A stretch of 64,000 nucleotides of DNA, taken from positions 62,001-126,000 of the forward strand of contig JAAVTG010000679.1 of the NCBI GenBank assembly GCA_011947345.1. The letters run 5' to 3'. Positions 63,802 through 64,000 of the stretch are shown piece after piece. The notes under the pieces are model-generated. The model made no database searches. It was not told the DNA's origin and saw only the letters and a list, made by a program, of their open reading frames with translations. How positions within the stretch are numbered: position 1 is the stretch's first letter; every line of letters starts with the position of its first letter. The DNA comes from Phytophthora quininea. Lineage: Eukaryota; Oomycota; Peronosporomycetes; Peronosporales; Peronosporaceae. A program made the position numbers and the translations under genes.

Positions 63802-64000
63802 CTAACACAATCCGTGGCCATTACAGCTTGCTGTGCAGCACGCGCTAAACGACTGGACTCCGAGTTTCGCCGTCGTAGCGCAGCACGCACTGATCATAGC
63901 TGTTTCATCCGAGGGAGTCTCGCCACAGGTAGACACAGGGCAGGTCTGCGCCGCAGTCGAACCCGCAGCAACAGCGATCCCCACGAGGACGACCAGACAA
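63802..64000 (-). CDS. SCR secreted cysteine-rich protein (PcF-like), cut by the window edge
   Basis: The mature domain with eight cysteines (TCPVSTCGE..., SACC..., SACCTASC...) and most of the signal peptide (VVLVGIAVAAGSTAA) are present. The start codon lies just beyond base 64000. It ends at TAG, read on the minus strand, at 63802-63804. Confidence 0.8.
   Translation of the reverse strand, partial: CLVVLVGIAVAAGSTAAQTCPVSTCGETPSDETAMISACCATTAKLGVQSFSACCTASCNGHGLC

Noticed and set aside
1..64000. CRISPR arrays, rRNA, tRNA, prokaryotic operons
   Set aside because: No regularly spaced repeats and no recognisable RNA gene folds were seen; introns, eukaryotic transposons and gene families show nuclear eukaryotic DNA.

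Overview
The window looks like nuclear DNA of an oomycete, most likely Phytophthora or a close relative. Four signs point there: a cluster of small secreted eight-cysteine proteins of the PcF/SCR type, core promoters resembling the oomycete initiator (GCTCATTYYNCAWTTT), short 62-76 bp introns, and a mix of LINE, Mutator-like and mariner elements. I see no rRNA, tRNA or CRISPR array.

Region 1 (1-28.3 kb) is a large inverted duplication. Its centre is a 1.43-kb spacer (20305-21734) from which two hexose-transporter copies point outward, each followed by a copy of a DUF6604/ankyrin-type gene. The right arm is 21735-25447 and the left arm is 1-2018 plus 18579-20304. The left arm is split by 16.6 kb of nested transposons bounded by a 15-bp direct repeat. 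These are a long (about 9.5 kb) decayed LINE carrying a zinc knuckle, an OTU-like cysteine protease, an endonuclease and a reverse transcriptase; an intact-looking DD39D mariner inside its ORF1; and, near its 3' end, a 5.4-kb Mutator-like element that carries a Ulp1-type cysteine protease.

Region 2 (28.3-44.4 kb) holds ordinary genes packed closely on both strands: an ApaH-like phosphatase, a PX-domain protein, a mucin-like membrane protein, a secreted sushi-domain protein, two divergent MBOAT lysophospholipid acyltransferase paralogues (one intronless, one with three introns), a Maf-type nucleotide pyrophosphatase and a DIS3/RRP44 exoribonuclease.

Region 3 (44.4-64 kb) is a second, more decayed inverted duplication. 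It contains an RGG-rich Argonaute, a USP30-like deubiquitinase, an Argonaute pseudogene lacking the PAZ region, and about a dozen SCR genes, frameshifted copies and relics. Several SCR copies share promoter blocks.

Many otherwise well-conserved genes are broken by single-base indels in homopolymers. This recurrent pattern suggests uncorrected long-read consensus errors, so several genes called frameshifted here may be intact in the organism.
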